Assembly (NCBI GenBank): GCA_017938795.1
Contig: JAGBAV010000139.1
Coordinates: 1 to 35,623, forward strand
DNA: 35,623 nt
From: Clostridia bacterium
GTDB taxonomy: Bacteria > Bacillota > Clostridia > Christensenellales > Aristaeellaceae
Reading direction: 5' to 3'
Shown here: in pieces, positions 1 to 8,073 of the stretch
How positions within the stretch are numbered: position 1 is the stretch's first letter
How the letters are laid out: every line of letters starts with the position of its first letter
Translations under genes and position numbers: made by a program
The notes under the pieces: generated by a model
The model's input: only the letters and a program-made list of their open reading frames with translations
Told to the model about the DNA's origin: nothing
The model's database searches: none

Positions 1-202
1 CGATGTCGTCCACGCGGTAGGTGGCGGTGGTGGTCACCTCGCCCATGACCATCACGATGCCGGTGGTGGTGCAGGTCTCGCAGGCCACGCGGGCATAGGG
101 ATCCTGAGAGAGGATCTCGTCAAGCACAGCGTCGCTGATCTGGTCGCAGATTTTATCCGGATGTCCCTCGGTAACGGACTCGGACGTGAACAGTTTCCTC
201 AT
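1..202 (-). CDS. metK: S-adenosylmethionine synthetase, N-terminal part (cut by window edge)
   Basis: The first 67 residues are present and the rest lies beyond the left edge. MetK makes S-adenosylmethionine from methionine and ATP in the cytoplasm. The N-terminus [17 protein letters not shown] carries the conserved GHPDK active-site motif (H14 to K17), followed by [13 protein letters not shown] and the CETCTTTG stretch, all diagnostic of the family. The ATG at 202 is preceded by a strong GGAGGA Shine-Dalgarno at about 210-216. The leader upstream is a SAM-I riboswitch with an intrinsic terminator, so expression should be shut off when SAM is abundant. That context independently supports the call. 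Only the truncation by the window is abnormal. Confidence 0.97.
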   Translation of the reverse strand, partial: MRKLFTSESVTEGHPDKICDQISDAVLDEILSQDPYARVACETCTTTGIVMVMGEVTTTATYRVDDI

Positions 203-230
203 AAGATAATTCCTCCTCATGTGTCTGCCA

Positions 231-266
231 TAAAGAAAGCCGCCCGGAGCGCAAACTCAGGGCGGC
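231..266 (-). terminator. Intrinsic terminator of the metK SAM riboswitch
   Basis: Reading the minus strand, a GC-rich stem (GCCGCCC pairing with GGGCGGC, 239-266) is followed by a T-rich run GCTTTCTTTA, 15-30 bases before the metK Shine-Dalgarno. It lies directly 3' of the SAM-I aptamer and is the expected expression platform: SAM binding should favour this hairpin. Confidence 0.9.
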
Positions 267-267
267 A

Positions 268-380
268 ATGTAACGTTACCACACCTCATCTGCCGACATT
301 GCTGTCGTGGGATTTAGCACCGGATCTGCCTCCGGTTGCCGGGTTTCACAGGGCCCATTCCCTCCACCACTCTGGATAAG
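268..380 (-). promoter_or_regulatory. SAM-I (S-box) riboswitch aptamer
   Basis: The minus strand begins CTTATCCAGAG at 380, then has GGTGGAGGGA, GGGCCCTGTGAAACCCGG and CAACC in order. These are the conserved P1/P2/J and P3 elements of the SAM-I aptamer, including the GAAACCCGGCAACC core. It sits between a sigma-A-type promoter and the metK terminator. The family is known to bind S-adenosylmethionine and terminate transcription of methionine and SAM genes; here it controls the SAM synthetase itself. Confidence 0.95.
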
Positions 381-431
381 GCTGTTATGAAGTTGCTGCG
401 GATGATCGCTCATCCCGCAGAAAGCGGTATT

Positions 432-460
432 ATGCTATCAGAAAACCGTGTCTTTGTCAA
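432..460 (-). promoter_or_regulatory. sigma-A-type promoter of metK
   Basis: Minus-strand TTGACA (455-460), 17-base spacer, then TAGCAT (432-437). The -35 is perfect and the -10 keeps the key T, A and T positions. It lies about 50 bases upstream of the riboswitch 5' end. Confidence 0.75.
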
Positions 461-492
461 GCCGTTTCTGAAAATTCTGCCGCATTGCGCGA

Positions 493-2256
493 TTACACGC
501 GGTCGGCAATCTCCTTGTGCAGCTTGGCGATGAGCTCGTCCATGGTCATGCTGGTCGTCTGGTCGGTCGCGCGGTCGCGGACGGACACCGTGCCCGTCTC
601 GATCTCCTTCTCGCCGATGATCAGCATATACGGCACGCGGTCCACCTGACGCGCCTCGCGGATCTTGTAGCCGATCTTCTCGTTGCGCGTATCCAGCTCG
701 CAGCGCACCTTCGCCGCGCGCAGCTGCTCGTAGACGCCCTTCGCATAGTCCATGCTCTTGTCGGAGACCGGCAGGACCTTCACCTGCAGCGGAGCCAGCC
801 ACGTCGGGAACTTGCCGGCGAAGTGCTCGGTGATGATGCCGATGAAGCGCTCGATGGAGCCGTAGCAGACGCGATGGATCATGATCGGGCGCTTCTTACT
901 GCCGTCCTCGGCGACATACTCAAGGCCAAAGTTGAGCGGCATCTGGAAGTCCAGCTGGATCGTTCCGCACTGCCAGGTACGGCCGAGGCAGTCGCGCAGA
1001 TGGAAGTCGATCTTCGGGCCGTAGAACGCGCCGTCGCCCTCGTTGAGGATGTACGGCATATTCAGCTTCTCCAGCGCGGTCTTCAGGCCGTTAGTCGCGG
1101 CCTCCCAGTCCTCATCGGAGCCCATGGAGTCATCCGGACGGGTGGACAGCTCGACGAAGTATTCAAAGCCGAACTTCGTGTAGACCTGATTGATCAGCTT
1201 CACAACGCCGGCGATCTCATCCGGGATCTGCTCGGGGGTCATGAAGATATGCGCGTCGTCCTGCGTGAAGCAGCGCACGCGGAACAGGCCGTGCAGCGCG
1301 CCCTTGAGCTCATGGCGATGGACGAGGCCCAGCTCGCCGCAGCGCAGCGGCAGGTCGCGGTAGCTGTGCGGCTGGCCGCGGTAGACGAGCACGCCGCCCG
1401 GGCAGTTCATCGGCTTGATGCAGAAGTCCTCGTCATCGATCTTCGTGGCGTACATGTTGTCCTTGTAGTGATCCCAGTGGCCGCTGGTCTCCCACAGGTG
1501 GCGGTTCATCATCATCGGGGTCTGAACCTCGACATAGTCCGCCGCGTAGTGGATATCGCGCCAGTACTCAATCAGCGCATTCTTGAGCAGCATGCCCTTG
1601 GGCAGGAAGAACGGGAAGCCCGGGCCCTCCTCGCAGAACATGAACAGGCCCATCTCCTTGCCGATGCGGCGATGGTCGCGCTTCTCGGCCTCCTCCAGCA
1701 GGCGCAGGTACTCCTTGAGCTCGTCCTGATTGCGGAACGCCGTGCCGCCGATACGGGTGAGCATCTTGTTGTTCTTGTCGTTCTTCCAGTATGCGCCGGA
1801 GAGCGTCATCAGCTTGAACGCCTTGAGCGCCTTGGTGTAGCAAAGATGCGGGCCGACGCACATGTCGATGTATTCGCCCTGCTGATAGAAGCTGAGGATC
1901 TCATCCTCCGGCAGATCGCCGATGTGCTCGACCTTGTAGACCTCGCCGCGCTCCTCCATGAGCTTGATCGCCTCGTCGCGGCTGAGCACGAACGGCTTCA
2001 CCGGCAGGTTCGCCTTGACGATCTTCTGCATCTCCGCCTCGATCGCCGGCAGATCCTCGTCGGAGAGCTTCACGTCGCCCAGATCGACGTCATAGTAGAA
2101 GCCCTTCTCGGTCGCCGGGCCGTAGGCGAAGTGCGCCTGCGGGTACAGGCGCTTGACCGCCTGCGCGAGAATGTGCGCCGCCGTATGGCGGATAATGTGC
2201 AGCTCTTCGTCCTGCTGGCATTCCGCCACGCTGCCGTCCTTGTAGATGACCTTCAT
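493..2256 (-). CDS. thrS: Threonyl-tRNA synthetase lacking the TGS domain
   Basis: Charges tRNA-Thr with threonine in the cytoplasm. The 587 residues contain the N2 editing domain with the HxxxH motif (RHTAAHILA near residue 24) and CVGPH further on, then the class II catalytic core with MNCPGG (zinc-binding Cys), DDAHIF and MIHRVCYGSIERF (motif 3), and a C-terminal anticodon-binding domain ending near IGEKE and VSVRDR. The usual N-terminal TGS domain of about 60 residues is reduced to a stub of about 20 residues, shorter than the roughly 640 residues of the E. coli enzyme. ThrRS of this shorter kind is known in Clostridia. The ATG at 2256 follows an AGAGAGGAACAG Shine-Dalgarno. A T-box leader upstream ties expression to uncharged tRNA-Thr. 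No strong terminator is visible before the metK promoter. Confidence 0.97.
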   Translation of the reverse strand: MKVIYKDGSVAECQQDEELHIIRHTAAHILAQAVKRLYPQAHFAYGPATEKGFYYDVDLGDVKLSDEDLPAIEAEMQKIVKANLPVKPFVLSRDEAIKLMEERGEVYKVEHIGDLPEDEILSFYQQGEYIDMCVGPHLCYTKALKAFKLMTLSGAYWKNDKNNKMLTRIGGTAFRNQDELKEYLRLLEEAEKRDHRRIGKEMGLFMFCEEGPGFPFFLPKGMLLKNALIEYWRDIHYAADYVEVQTPMMMNRHLWETSGHWDHYKDNMYATKIDDEDFCIKPMNCPGGVLVYRGQPHSYRDLPLRCGELGLVHRHELKGALHGLFRVRCFTQDDAHIFMTPEQIPDEIAGVVKLINQVYTKFGFEYFVELSTRPDDSMGSDEDWEAATNGLKTALEKLNMPYILNEGDGAFYGPKIDFHLRDCLGRTWQCGTIQLDFQMPLNFGLEYVAEDGSKKRPIMIHRVCYGSIERFIGIITEHFAGKFPTWLAPLQVKVLPVSDKSMDYAKGVYEQLRAAKVRCELDTRNEKIGYKIREARQVDRVPYMLIIGEKEIETGTVSVRDRATDQTTSMTMDELIAKLHKEIADRV

Positions 2257-2302
2257 GATCTGTTCCTCTCTTTCTGTGTTCCCGGATAGTGTTTGCTCCG
2301 GG

Positions 2303-2522
2303 AGACGAAAAAACGCTCGTCCCCCGCTTGTGTTCGAGGGACGAGCGGAATGAATCTGCCCGTGGTTCCACCCTGATTGGTGCTCTTTGCCGCTGTATCG
2401 CGCGCCTCGCGACCCGATCGGGAGGTGGTCTTCGCCCTGCGTCCGGCCGATGCGCTTTCAGCCGGCGGCGCATCTCTCTTTGGGTCGTCCCTGCGGGGGT
2501 ACTCTTCTCCGTCATTTCAGAT
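2303..2522 (-). promoter_or_regulatory. T-box leader, threonine-specific
   Basis: The minus strand carries the T-box signature AGGGTGGAACCACGGG (2359-2374), whose TGGA is the part that pairs with the NCCA end of uncharged tRNA. Upstream, AGAGTACC at the start and GAAGACCA (2426-2433) fit the S-turn and specifier loop. The specifier triplet there reads ACC, a threonine codon, at 2427-2429. The T-box side can pair with the 5' arm of the downstream terminator, giving the usual antiterminator switch. The specifier assignment is my reading of the stem I layout and is less certain than the T-box itself. Confidence 0.93.
2308..2347 (-). terminator. Intrinsic terminator of the thrS T-box
   Basis: On the minus strand CGCTCGTCCC pairs with GGGGACGAGCG around a short loop and is followed by six T residues (2308-2313). 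The 5' arm overlaps the antiterminator pairing partner of the T-box. Confidence 0.93.
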
Positions 2523-2528
2523 GCAGAC

Positions 2529-2557
2529 AGTATAGCGTGGAAACGCCGTTTTGTCAA
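2529..2557 (-). promoter_or_regulatory. sigma-A-type promoter of thrS
   Basis: TTGACA (2552-2557), 17-base spacer and TATACT (2529-2534) on the minus strand. This is close to consensus and places the transcript start at about 2522, at the 5' edge of the T-box. Confidence 0.85.
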
Positions 2558-2586
2558 GCGATATCCGTCCCGAATCCGTCCCGCCG

Positions 2587-3015
2587 TCAGCGGACGGTAT
2601 AGTCCGGTTCCCGGCTGTCACGCCAGCGCTGATATGCCTGCACATCCGTCTGCACAAGCTTCAGGCATACGCCGATCACAAGCGCGTCGTCCATAAGGCC
2701 CAGCGCGGGAATGACGTCCGGGATGATATCCAGCGGCTTGGCAAAATACAGCAGCGCGCTCACGATCGCAACCACGGAGCCAACCGGCGGCTCGCGGTAG
2801 ACGCCGCTGACATAGCTGCGCGCAAGGGAAATCAGCACGGGAATCTCCGAGAGCGCGCCGCCGATCTTCGGCACGGCCCGCAGCCTCTTTTCAAGGCGCA
2901 GCATCAGCCGCTCAAACCGGTCGCTGCTGCCAAGAATCTCCTCCGCCTCGCTGCATCCGCTGCGCAGCTCCTCCTCCGCGATACGCTCGGTGAAGCTGCC
3001 TTCCTTCTTTGTCAT
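2587..3015 (-). CDS. DUF1232 (YkvA-like) small protein
   Basis: A 142-residue protein of unknown function. The C-terminal half has the family signature: PLDIIPDVIPALGLMDD followed by ALVIGVCLKLVQTDV, i.e. the hydrophobic P-D-x-I-P-x-x-G-x-x-D-D block that defines DUF1232. Two weakly hydrophobic segments flank it and suggest membrane association. The ATG at 3015 has GGAGGCGG just upstream; a longer in-frame start at 3054 exists but would overlap the preceding ABC gene and has no such site. It begins 25 bases after the stop of the ABC exporter subunit, so it is probably the last gene of that operon. The role is unknown; family membership is well supported, function is not. Confidence 0.85.
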   Translation of the reverse strand: MTKKEGSFTERIAEEELRSGCSEAEEILGSSDRFERLMLRLEKRLRAVPKIGGALSEIPVLISLARSYVSGVYREPPVGSVVAIVSALLYFAKPLDIIPDVIPALGLMDDALVIGVCLKLVQTDVQAYQRWRDSREPDYTVR

Positions 3016-3040
3016 CGCTCCGCCTCCGTTTCTTCCATGA

Positions 3041-4858
3041 TCATGCCAGTGCATTGCGCTCCTGCGCGCTCAGCTGCGTGGTATACAGCTCGTGGTACGC
3101 GCCGCCGCGGGCGAGCAGCTCCTCGTGCGTGCCCTGCTCGACGATCCTGCCGTGGTCGATCACGAGGATCAGATCGGCCTGACGGATCGTGGAGAGCCTG
3201 TGCGCGATGACGAAGGAGGTCGTCCCCTCCATGAGCGTCTTGGTCGCATGCTGAATCATCTGCTCGGTCTGCGTGTCGACGGAGCTGGTCGCCTCGTCGA
3301 GCACGAAGATCCTCGGCTGCGCGATGACCGCACGGGCAAAGGAAATCAGCTGCTTTTCGCCCGTGGACAGCCTGTCGCCGCATTCGCCGACGTCGGTATC
3401 ATAGCCCTTTTCCAGCTTCGCTGCGACCCGGTCCGCGCTCACGGCCTTTGCCGCTGCGATGATCTCTTCATCCGTCGCGCCCGGTCTGCCGTAGCGGATA
3501 TTCTCCCGGATCGTGCCGGAGAACAGATGCGGCGACTGCAGCACATAGCCGATATGGCTGTGCAGCCAGAGCTGGCTGCGCTCGCGCACATCCACGCCGT
3601 CAATCAGCACACGGCCTGCCGTCGGCTCATAGAACCGGCAGACGAGGTTGACCAGCGTGCTCTTGCCCGCGCCCGTCTCTCCGACGATTGCAATCGTCGA
3701 TCCCGCAGGAACATGGAGCGAGAAGTGCGAGAGCACCTCCTCGCCGCCGTCCGGATAGGTGAAGGACACATCCTCAAACGTCACCTCGCCGGTCATGGGC
3801 TCCCAGTTCTCCTTCTTCGGGGTGAAGCAGTCGCCGTACTTCGCCTCGACCGCCTCCGTGTCGGTGACGGTCGGCGTCTCATGGATCAGCCCGGACACAC
3901 GCTCGATATTCGCCTGCAGGGAGATCAGCTGCGAGATGCGCGCCGCCTGCCAGCGGAAGGACTGGAACAGACCCGTGGCATACGTCATAAATGCGCTGAG
4001 CACGCCGAAGGTGACCTCGCCGCCCTGCACCATATGACCGCCGCGGTAGAGCGTGGCGCTCGCCGCCAGCGTGCCGCAGAGCACGATCATCGGCACGTAA
4101 ATCGCACGCATACGCGCATGCAGGATGCCGGCGCGGGCCGCGCGCCCGGTCACCTCTTCGAACTCCCCGCAGAGCTTATCCTCCAGCGCGAGCGTCTTGC
4201 TCGTCTTCGCGCCCATGATGCCCTCGTTATACCCGGCGGTGATTCTGGAATGCTCCGCGCGCACCTGCCTGTTGAGGACGATCAGCTTTTTCTGGAAATA
4301 GAAGGTCAGCAGCACGACGATCGGCGCGATGATCATCATCGCAACGGCCAGCTTCATCGACAGGCGCGCCATCACGAAGAACACGCCGAAGATATACGCA
4401 AAGCCCCAGAGCGTATCTGACAGCGTCCACGCCATCATCTCAGCGATCTTGCTCGTGTCGCTCATGACGCGCGAAAGGTTGTGGCCCGCGCTGGTCACGT
4501 TGTGATAGTCAAGGCTCAGCCGCTGCAGATTGACAAAGCACGCATCGCGCAGGCTGCCGCATGCGCGGGCCTCGCAGTGCATGCATCCCCTGAAGTACAG
4601 GATGATGAGGATCAGCTGAATCACGCCGATAGCGCCGTACACGGCGATATAGCCGCCAAAGCCCTCCAGCGTGCCTGCGGTAATGTAGTCGTCCACCACC
4701 CGGCTCTGCAGCAGCGGCAGATAGAAGTCGATCACAGCCAGCGACAGATTGGACACAATGGACAGAATCAGCGCAGGCCACGCCGCCCTCGTCCATGGGA
4801 TGAGCCGCAGCCACGGCTTCAGCGAAAACGCCTTTGCATACTCATGACGATCAGCCAT
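3041..4858 (-). CDS. ABC exporter half-transporter, catalytically competent partner
   Basis: A 605-residue fused membrane and ATPase protein of the multidrug/lipid exporter type. About six membrane segments occupy residues 25-310. The ATPase domain has Walker A GETGAGKST (393-401), signature LSTGE (497-501), Walker B IFVLDE with catalytic E522, D-loop SSVD and switch H553. The signature departs from LSGGQ, whereas its Walker B glutamate is intact; the upstream partner shows the opposite pattern. The two therefore look like BmrC/BmrD- or TM287/288-type heterodimer halves, this one being the BmrD/TM288-like side. The ATG at 4858 overlaps the upstream gene's end by 8 bases, which fixes the start and argues for coupled translation. 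A longer in-frame start exists upstream but lies inside the neighbour. The substrate cannot be told from sequence. Confidence 0.93.
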   Translation of the reverse strand: MADRHEYAKAFSLKPWLRLIPWTRAAWPALILSIVSNLSLAVIDFYLPLLQSRVVDDYITAGTLEGFGGYIAVYGAIGVIQLILIILYFRGCMHCEARACGSLRDACFVNLQRLSLDYHNVTSAGHNLSRVMSDTSKIAEMMAWTLSDTLWGFAYIFGVFFVMARLSMKLAVAMMIIAPIVVLLTFYFQKKLIVLNRQVRAEHSRITAGYNEGIMGAKTSKTLALEDKLCGEFEEVTGRAARAGILHARMRAIYVPMIVLCGTLAASATLYRGGHMVQGGEVTFGVLSAFMTYATGLFQSFRWQAARISQLISLQANIERVSGLIHETPTVTDTEAVEAKYGDCFTPKKENWEPMTGEVTFEDVSFTYPDGGEEVLSHFSLHVPAGSTIAIVGETGAGKSTLVNLVCRFYEPTAGRVLIDGVDVRERSQLWLHSHIGYVLQSPHLFSGTIRENIRYGRPGATDEEIIAAAKAVSADRVAAKLEKGYDTDVGECGDRLSTGEKQLISFARAVIAQPRIFVLDEATSSVDTQTEQMIQHATKTLMEGTTSFVIAHRLSTIRQADLILVIDHGRIVEQGTHEELLARGGAYHELYTTQLSAQERNALA

Positions 4859-6641
4859 TGCTGCTTCCCTCCCCTCCGGCGCTCTGCATCGCAGCCGTCT
4901 TTGCATAGATGCCGCCCAGCGCGAGCAGCTCCTCATGCGTACCGCGCTCGGCGATCCTGCCGTCTTCAAGGACGATGATCTGATCCGCCTGCATGAGCGT
5001 GGATACGCGGTGCGCAATCAGGATGAGCGTGGAGCCGCCAGCCGCGCTGCGCAGCCGGGTGCGGATCGCCTCATCCGTCTTCGCGTCGACCGCGGAGAGC
5101 GAATCATCAAACACCATCACCGGCGCGCCGGAGAGCAGCGTGCGCGCGATAGCCGTGCGCTGCTTCTGGCCTCCGGAGAGCGTCACGCCGCGCTCACCCA
5201 CGATCGTCTCATAGCCGTCGCGGAATTCCTGCACGGACGCATACAGGCATGCATCCTTCACCGCGGCGTCCACCTGCTCCGGCGCGGCGTCCGGCGCGGC
5301 AATCATGATGTTTTCCTTCAGCGTACGCGAGAAGAGGAACGGCTCCTGCAGCACGACGCCCACGCTGCGACGCAGCGTCTTCTGGTCCATGTCGCGCAGG
5401 TCGACGCCGTCGATACGGATGACGCCCTGCTGAGGGTCATACAGCCGCGCAAGCAGCAGCGCAATGGTGCTCTTGCCGCTGCCCGTCCCGCCGAGGATGC
5501 CCAGCGTCGAGCCGCCGGGAATGCTGAAGCTGACGTCATGGAGCACGGGCTTCTCTTCATAAGCGAAGCTCACATTCTCAAAGCGGATTTCGCCGCGCAT
5601 ATCCGCCTTTTTCGGCTGCGCCGGCGCATGCTCCTCCTCGGATTCGATGATATAGAGCAGGCGGTCGATGGACACGCCGACCTTGCTCATGTTCGTAATC
5701 ACACGGCCAAGACCGCGCACCGGCCAGTTCATCTGCTTGGTATAGTTGATGAAGGCCAGATAGGTACCCAGCGTGATCTCCCCGCCCACGCACATATGCA
5801 CACCGAGGATGATCACCAGGAAGAGCTGCACGAAGCTGACCGTATCGCCGAACGTCCAGAAGGAGGACATCATATGGCCCATCTTCATCCAGAGCGTGGT
5901 GTGCGTGCTGTTGCGCGCGCGGAACTTCTCCAGCTCGTCCTTCTCCCGGCCAAAGGCGCGCACCACGCGCACGCCGGTCAGGTTCTCCTGCACGATCGAG
6001 GAGAGCGCACCCTCCGACTCGTCAAACTCCGTGAAGCTCTTGCCGATCTTGCCGTGATAGTAGATGGACGTGCCCACGACCAGCGGCACAAACGCGCACG
6101 CCAGCAGCGAGATCTTCACATTCATCGTGAACATCATCGTCATATACACGGCAATCAGGAAGATCGTGCTCACAAACTCGACCACCTGATCGGCAATGAA
6201 CGCGCGCACAACCTCCACATCCGAGGTGCAGCGCTGGATGATATCGCCCGTCGGATTCTTCGCATGCCAGCTGAAGGGCAGGCGCTGAATATGGCTGTAG
6301 AGCGAATCGCGCAGGGACTTGACAAAGCGCTCCGATCCCTTGGGCAGGCTGGAATCGTGGATGAAGCCCACAGCGAACTCCAGCACAGCCACAACCGCCG
6401 CCAGCGCGCAGGCCGCTGCGAGCATCTTCCCCGGCTCCAGCGCCGCCAGCCACGCCGGCAGCCCCGCCGTCTCGCCAAGGAGCACGCCGTCCACCGTGAA
6501 GCGGATGACCTGCGTGAAAACCGTCCGCAGCATCGTCGCCGCGAACGACGCGCCCACGCCAAGCGCAAAAGCAGACGCCGCAGGGCGCAGATGATGCAGC
6601 AGCAGGCGCGTCCTTCTGCTGTTCTTTTGATCCTTCTTCAT
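4851..6641 (-). CDS. ABC exporter half-transporter with degenerate Walker B
   Basis: A 596-residue half-transporter with membrane segments over residues 20-310 and a C-terminal ATPase. Motifs are Walker A GGTGSGKST (384-392), signature LSGGQ (488-492), Walker B VMVFDDS and switch H544. The usual catalytic glutamate after the Walker B aspartate is replaced by D513. In heterodimeric exporters such as BmrC/BmrD this substitution marks the non-hydrolysing site, which is completed by the partner's altered signature (LSTGE in the next gene). The ATG at 6641 follows AGAGGGAAT. The gene overlaps its partner by 8 bases and lies 69 bases after the pyrimidine-nucleoside phosphorylase stop. Likely role is efflux of drugs, lipids or peptides; no substrate is implied by neighbours. 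Confidence 0.93.
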   Translation of the reverse strand: MKKDQKNSRRTRLLLHHLRPAASAFALGVGASFAATMLRTVFTQVIRFTVDGVLLGETAGLPAWLAALEPGKMLAAACALAAVVAVLEFAVGFIHDSSLPKGSERFVKSLRDSLYSHIQRLPFSWHAKNPTGDIIQRCTSDVEVVRAFIADQVVEFVSTIFLIAVYMTMMFTMNVKISLLACAFVPLVVGTSIYYHGKIGKSFTEFDESEGALSSIVQENLTGVRVVRAFGREKDELEKFRARNSTHTTLWMKMGHMMSSFWTFGDTVSFVQLFLVIILGVHMCVGGEITLGTYLAFINYTKQMNWPVRGLGRVITNMSKVGVSIDRLLYIIESEEEHAPAQPKKADMRGEIRFENVSFAYEEKPVLHDVSFSIPGGSTLGILGGTGSGKSTIALLLARLYDPQQGVIRIDGVDLRDMDQKTLRRSVGVVLQEPFLFSRTLKENIMIAAPDAAPEQVDAAVKDACLYASVQEFRDGYETIVGERGVTLSGGQKQRTAIARTLLSGAPVMVFDDSLSAVDAKTDEAIRTRLRSAAGGSTLILIAHRVSTLMQADQIIVLEDGRIAERGTHEELLALGGIYAKTAAMQSAGGEGSSNG

Positions 6642-6661
6642 ATTCCCTCTGTATGCACATC

Positions 6662-6686
6662 GGGCGCGCAGGCTGCCTGCGCGCCC
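6662..6686 (-). other. Strong hairpin between pdp and the ABC exporter genes
   Basis: A perfect 11-base inverted repeat, GGGCGCGCAGG and CCTGCGCGCCC, around a 3-base loop in the 69-base gap. No T run follows on the minus strand, so it is not a standard intrinsic terminator. It may be an mRNA-stabilising or processing hairpin that uncouples expression of the exporter from the upstream genes, or an attenuator of partial strength. Confidence 0.5.
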
Positions 6687-6710
6687 AGTGTGTGATTTGT
6701 CGTTGCTCTT

Positions 6711-8039
6711 TTATGCGTAGCGGATGATCTCCTCATGGGATACGGCCGCATACAGGAGCGGCGGCAGCTCCGGCTGCTCCGCTGTGATCGTAACAGCCGC
6801 CTGCATCCGGGCAATCGTCGGCGCAGCCAGCTCCGGCTTGTTGAGATAGAGCGTGGCGAGGCTGTCGCCTGCCTGCACCCGGTCGCCAAGGCGCACATCC
6901 ATCACAAGACCCACAGCGGGGTCGATGACGTCCGTCTTCTGCTTGCGGCCCGCGCCCAGATCCTGCGCGCAGTAACCGATCTGCGTCGTATCCATCGCGG
7001 CGACATAGCCGCTGCACGGCGCAGGCACGCTGATCTTATACGCGGCGTGCGGCAGATAGGCCGTGTCCTCGCAGACGCGCGGGTCGCCGCCCTGCGCCGC
7101 GATCATCTCCGCCAGCTTGGCGAGGCCTGCGCCGCTCTCCAGCGCCGCGCGCATCTTCGCCTTGCCCGCCTCCACGTCCGCTGCGATGCCGCAGGCCACC
7201 AGCATACGGCTGCCCAGCTCCAGCGAGACGGCCAGCAGATCGCCGCCCGCGCGCCCGGCAAGGATGTCGATGGCCTCTTTGACCTCCAGCGCATTGCCCA
7301 CATGCGTGCCGAGCGGCTGATCCATGCCCGTCACCAGCGCGAGGATCGGCTTCCCCGCCAGCGCGCCAATATCGACCATGGCCTTTGCCAGCTCGATGGA
7401 TTCCTCTACCGTCTGCATCAGCGCGCCGCTGCCCGTCTTCACGTCCAGCACAATCGCGCCTGCGCCGCTGGCCAGCTTTTTGGAGACGATGCTCGAGGCG
7501 ATCAGCGGGATGCTGCCCACCGTGCCGGTGACGTCCCGCAGCGCATAGAGCGCCTTGTCCGCCGGGCAGATCTCGCCGCTCTGGCCGATGACCGCGCAGC
7601 CGATCTCCTGCACCTGACGGACAAACTCCGCCTGCGTCTTCTCAATCGAGCAGCCGGGGATGCTCTCCAGCTTGTCCAGCGTTCCTCCGGTATGACCGAG
7701 GCCGCGGCCGGAGAGCTTGGCCACCTTCGCGCCGCAGGCCGCCGCAAGCGGCACGAGCACGAGCGTCGTGGTGTCGCCCACGCCGCCGGTGGAGTGCTTG
7801 TCCACGCAGACGCCGTCAATGGCGGACAAATCCGCCACGTCGCCCGATTGCATCATCTCCATCGTCAGGCAGGCCGTTTCCTCCGCCGTCATCCCCTGAA
7901 AGCAGATCGCCATCAGCAGGGCTGAGAGCTGATAATCCGGGATGCTGCCATCCGCCGCGCCCCGCGCAAACGCGCGGATCTCCTGCGGCGTGAGCGCCTT
8001 GCCTTCCTTCTTCCTGAGAATCATGTCAACGATATTCAT
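6711..8039 (-). CDS. pdp: Pyrimidine-nucleoside phosphorylase
   Basis: Cleaves uridine and (deoxy)thymidine with phosphate to give the free base and (deoxy)ribose 1-phosphate in pyrimidine salvage. The 442 residues match the usual length of about 433. The signature KHSTGGVGD (81-89) binds phosphate, followed by VAKLSGRGLGHTGGTLDKLESIPG, VTGTVGSIPLIASSIVSKKLA and the C-terminal nucleoside-phosphorylase domain. Whether it is the broad-specificity Pdp type or a thymidine phosphorylase (DeoA) cannot be settled by eye; Bacillota usually have the former. The start is ATG 8039, with GGAGGCGG upstream; a longer in-frame start would intrude on the preceding gene. It lies 34 bases after the glycosylase gene, in the same run. 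Confidence 0.93.
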   Translation of the reverse strand: MNIVDMILRKKEGKALTPQEIRAFARGAADGSIPDYQLSALLMAICFQGMTAEETACLTMEMMQSGDVADLSAIDGVCVDKHSTGGVGDTTTLVLVPLAAACGAKVAKLSGRGLGHTGGTLDKLESIPGCSIEKTQAEFVRQVQEIGCAVIGQSGEICPADKALYALRDVTGTVGSIPLIASSIVSKKLASGAGAIVLDVKTGSGALMQTVEESIELAKAMVDIGALAGKPILALVTGMDQPLGTHVGNALEVKEAIDILAGRAGGDLLAVSLELGSRMLVACGIAADVEAGKAKMRAALESGAGLAKLAEMIAAQGGDPRVCEDTAYLPHAAYKISVPAPCSGYVAAMDTTQIGYCAQDLGAGRKQKTDVIDPAVGLVMDVRLGDRVQAGDSLATLYLNKPELAAPTIARMQAAVTITAEQPELPPLLYAAVSHEEIIRYA

Positions 8040-8073
8040 GCAAAGACCGCCTCCCTGTCCTCTGGTATCTCTG

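Noticed and set aside
463..492. Possible terminator after thrS (CCGCGTG ... GCGG)
   Set aside because: Imperfect stem and short T run; not strong enough to call.
517..2289. A 590-codon frame antisense to thrS
   Set aside because: Shadow; no site for ribosome binding and no recognisable domain.
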